In this document: positions 14,072 through 14,788 of the stretch, one piece after another | How positions within the stretch are numbered: position 1 is the stretch's first letter | Layout of the letters: each line of letters opens with the position of its first letter | The notes under the pieces: generated by a model | Database searches by the model: none | What the model was told of the DNA's origin: nothing | What the model saw: the letters and a program-made list of their open reading frames with translations, nothing else | Made by a program: the position numbers and the translations under genes | Source of the DNA: Firmicutes bacterium UBA6226 | Lineage (GTDB): Bacteria; Bacillota_A; Clostridia; Peptostreptococcales; Acidaminobacteraceae | Direction of reading: 5' to 3' | Length of the DNA stretch: 14,788 bases | Assembly: GCA_002441045.1 (NCBI GenBank) | Contig: DJWQ01000105.1 | Coordinates: forward strand, 1-14,788

Positions 14072-14147
14072 AAAAACCTGTAAAAATGAACTGCACCCCA
14101 CTAATTGACGAATAAATGGGGGGCAGTTCATTCTTACAGGTTTTCTT
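14072..14147. terminator. Long bidirectional hairpin between convergent genes, with IS3-end-like inner arms
   Basis: Arms 14073-14099 and 14118-14144 are 27 bp with 25 complementary positions, around an 18-base spacer. T-runs follow on both strands (TTTTCTT on plus, TTTTTC on minus), so it can terminate both the HD-GYP and the flavodoxin gene. The inner parts, TGAACTGCACCCC (14087-14099) and GGGGGGCAGTTCA (14118-14130), look like the left and right ends of IS3-family elements facing each other; that resemblance is from memory. Confidence 0.8.
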
Positions 14148-14217
14148 AATGATTCCTTTGTTAGTATAATTTTTTCAGAAGCATTCTCTATGTCTGATGC
14201 ATATTCTCAAATTTATA

Positions 14218-14697
14218 TTATGACTCAATATCAGAAGCGAACTTTTCAATTTCTTCAATTGCTAGGCCTAGCTGCGGCTTGCTCTCTGCTAATATTTTTT
14301 TCATCATCCATTTATAGATTGGATTTAATTTTTGTAAATGCACATCGCCACCCAACTGAACAACAAACTTTGCATGGTCAAATAATTTAGGAGAAACTTG
14401 CTTCTTTAGCAAATCAATACCCTCTTGGCCCCTTGCAAGACCACATACATATAGGTACATCTCTTTGTTTATAAGCTCGTTTGTATTTTTCTCAACAAAC
14501 TGTCTAAAAGGTCTAGCCGGTTGTCCCATATACAGTGGTGTCCCAATCACGACTTTGTCATAAAGGCTCAGATCTACCTGATGCTGTTTCTTAAGATCAA
14601 TTAGATCCACTGCTTCGGTTTTCATAAACCCTTTTATCTTATAAGCACATTCTTCTGTATTACCTGTTTTTGATGCATAAGCAATCAACACTCTCAT
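14218..14697 (-). CDS. Flavodoxin-domain protein
   Basis: A protein of 159 residues, the size of a single flavodoxin domain. The N-terminal VLIAYASKTGNTEECAYKI holds the FMN phosphate-binding loop (ASKTGNT, 8-14). VVIGTPLYMGQPARPFRQF (49-67) is the second FMN-binding loop, and LYVCGLARGQEG (82-93) the third. The tail VQLGGDVHLQKLNPIYKWMM then KKILAES resembles HemG-like protoporphyrinogen oxidases and related flavodoxin-domain proteins in clostridia, where the true partner is usually not known. No heme or ferredoxin genes are nearby, so electron transfer is the safest role. AGGGGGA precedes the ATG. The promoter is at 14725-14753, with a hairpin repeat just upstream of it. Confidence 0.88.
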   Translation of the reverse strand: MRVLIAYASKTGNTEECAYKIKGFMKTEAVDLIDLKKQHQVDLSLYDKVVIGTPLYMGQPARPFRQFVEKNTNELINKEMYLYVCGLARGQEGIDLLKKQVSPKLFDHAKFVVQLGGDVHLQKLNPIYKWMMKKILAESKPQLGLAIEEIEKFASDIES

Positions 14698-14724
14698 ACA
14701 AGTTCCCCCTAAACCTTTTCTTTC

Positions 14725-14753
14725 ATTATATGCATTTTATACAGTACGGTAAA
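14725..14753 (-). promoter_or_regulatory. Promoter of the flavodoxin gene
   Basis: On the minus strand TTTACC (14753-14748) and TATAAT (14730-14725) are 17 bp apart, giving a leader of about 20 nt that carries AGGGGGA. Confidence 0.7.
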
Positions 14754-14757
14754 GTAG

Positions 14758-14786
14758 AAATCTTCGGACATCGAGTCCTCTGATTT
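14758..14786 (-). repeat. 29-nt hairpin repeat, copy 2 (upstream of the flavodoxin promoter)
   Basis: Identical to 7279-7307 at 27 of 29 positions. The inner GGAC/GTCC stem and the GA/GA mismatches are kept; the loop is TCGAT instead of TTGAT and one outer pair becomes A-A. Its flanks are unrelated to those of copy 1. It ends 2 bases before the window edge, so the context beyond is unseen. Confidence 0.75.
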
Positions 14787-14788
14787 TG

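Noticed and set aside
13886..14131. Minus-strand frame of 81 codons over the end of the HD-GYP gene
   Set aside because: It runs antisense through the highly conserved HD-GYP C-terminus and the terminator hairpin, has no ribosome binding site and no recognisable product.
1..14788. CRISPR array, tRNA or rRNA genes, prophage or intact IS
   Set aside because: No regularly spaced repeats, no tRNA-like cloverleaf with CCA-type ends, no transposase, integrase or phage structural frame was seen on either strand.

Overview
The window is about 14.8 kb of AT-rich DNA with short intergenic gaps, strong AGGAGG-type ribosome binding sites, a T-box riboswitch and a TrpP-type tryptophan transporter. This fits a low-GC Gram-positive anaerobe of the Clostridia (Bacillota). 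The sensor types (Cache domain, PilJ-like/GAF/HD-GYP) and the M14 peptidase with a copper-amine-oxidase-like domain suggest a motile, Fusibacter-like clostridium. That placement is a guess from protein style, not a proven assignment. There is no rRNA, tRNA, CRISPR array, intact transposase or phage module. The region reads as chromosomal.

Layout. 1-1851 (all minus): the start of a membrane Cache-domain sensor running off the left edge, a small degenerate GIY-YIG-like protein, and a DUF6530-like protein. 1852-2072 is a divergent intergenic region with a perfect 27-bp AT palindrome and a good promoter for a plus-strand tandem GNAT acetyltransferase (2073-2924). 2928-5153 (minus) is a two-gene cell-envelope operon: a monofunctional peptidoglycan glycosyltransferase followed 15 bp later by a secreted M14 zinc carboxypeptidase that starts at TTG. 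The terminator of this operon lies inside the coding sequence of the convergent GNAT gene. 5253-6568 (minus) holds a small unknown protein and a PAS-GAF sensor with no output domain. 6643-7620 (minus) is trpP with a long leader: promoter, Trp-specific T-box (UGG specifier), terminator, two further hairpins, and a start-stop mini-ORF behind a near-perfect Shine-Dalgarno. 7668-8843 (minus) is a J-domain protein with a kinase-like C-terminal part. 8994-9593 (minus) is a CinD/Frm2-type nitroreductase with palindromic operator-like sites upstream. 9780-11054 (minus) is a glycerate 2-kinase of the MOFRL family. 11202-11591 (plus) is a small HExxHH metallopeptidase. 11650-11766 (minus) is a 38-codon gene for a probable exported peptide with its own promoter, ribosome binding site and terminator. 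12087-14030 (plus) is a PilJ-like/GAF/HD-GYP cyclic-di-GMP phosphodiesterase. 14218-14697 (minus) is a flavodoxin-like protein.

How the genes fit together. Two signalling genes bracket the window: a Cache sensor whose family usually carries a GGDEF output, and an HD-GYP phosphodiesterase, both pointing to cyclic-di-GMP control. The glycosyltransferase and M14 peptidase look like a wall synthesis/trimming pair. TrpP is controlled by uncharged tRNA-Trp. The remaining genes look like individually transcribed housekeeping or stress genes.

Most worth following: the small exported peptide gene; a 29-nt hairpin repeat present in the trpP leader and again upstream of the flavodoxin gene (27/29 identical); the J-domain/kinase-like fusion; the operator-like palindromes around the nitroreductase promoter; and a 27-bp-arm hairpin whose inner part looks like two abutted IS3-family ends.
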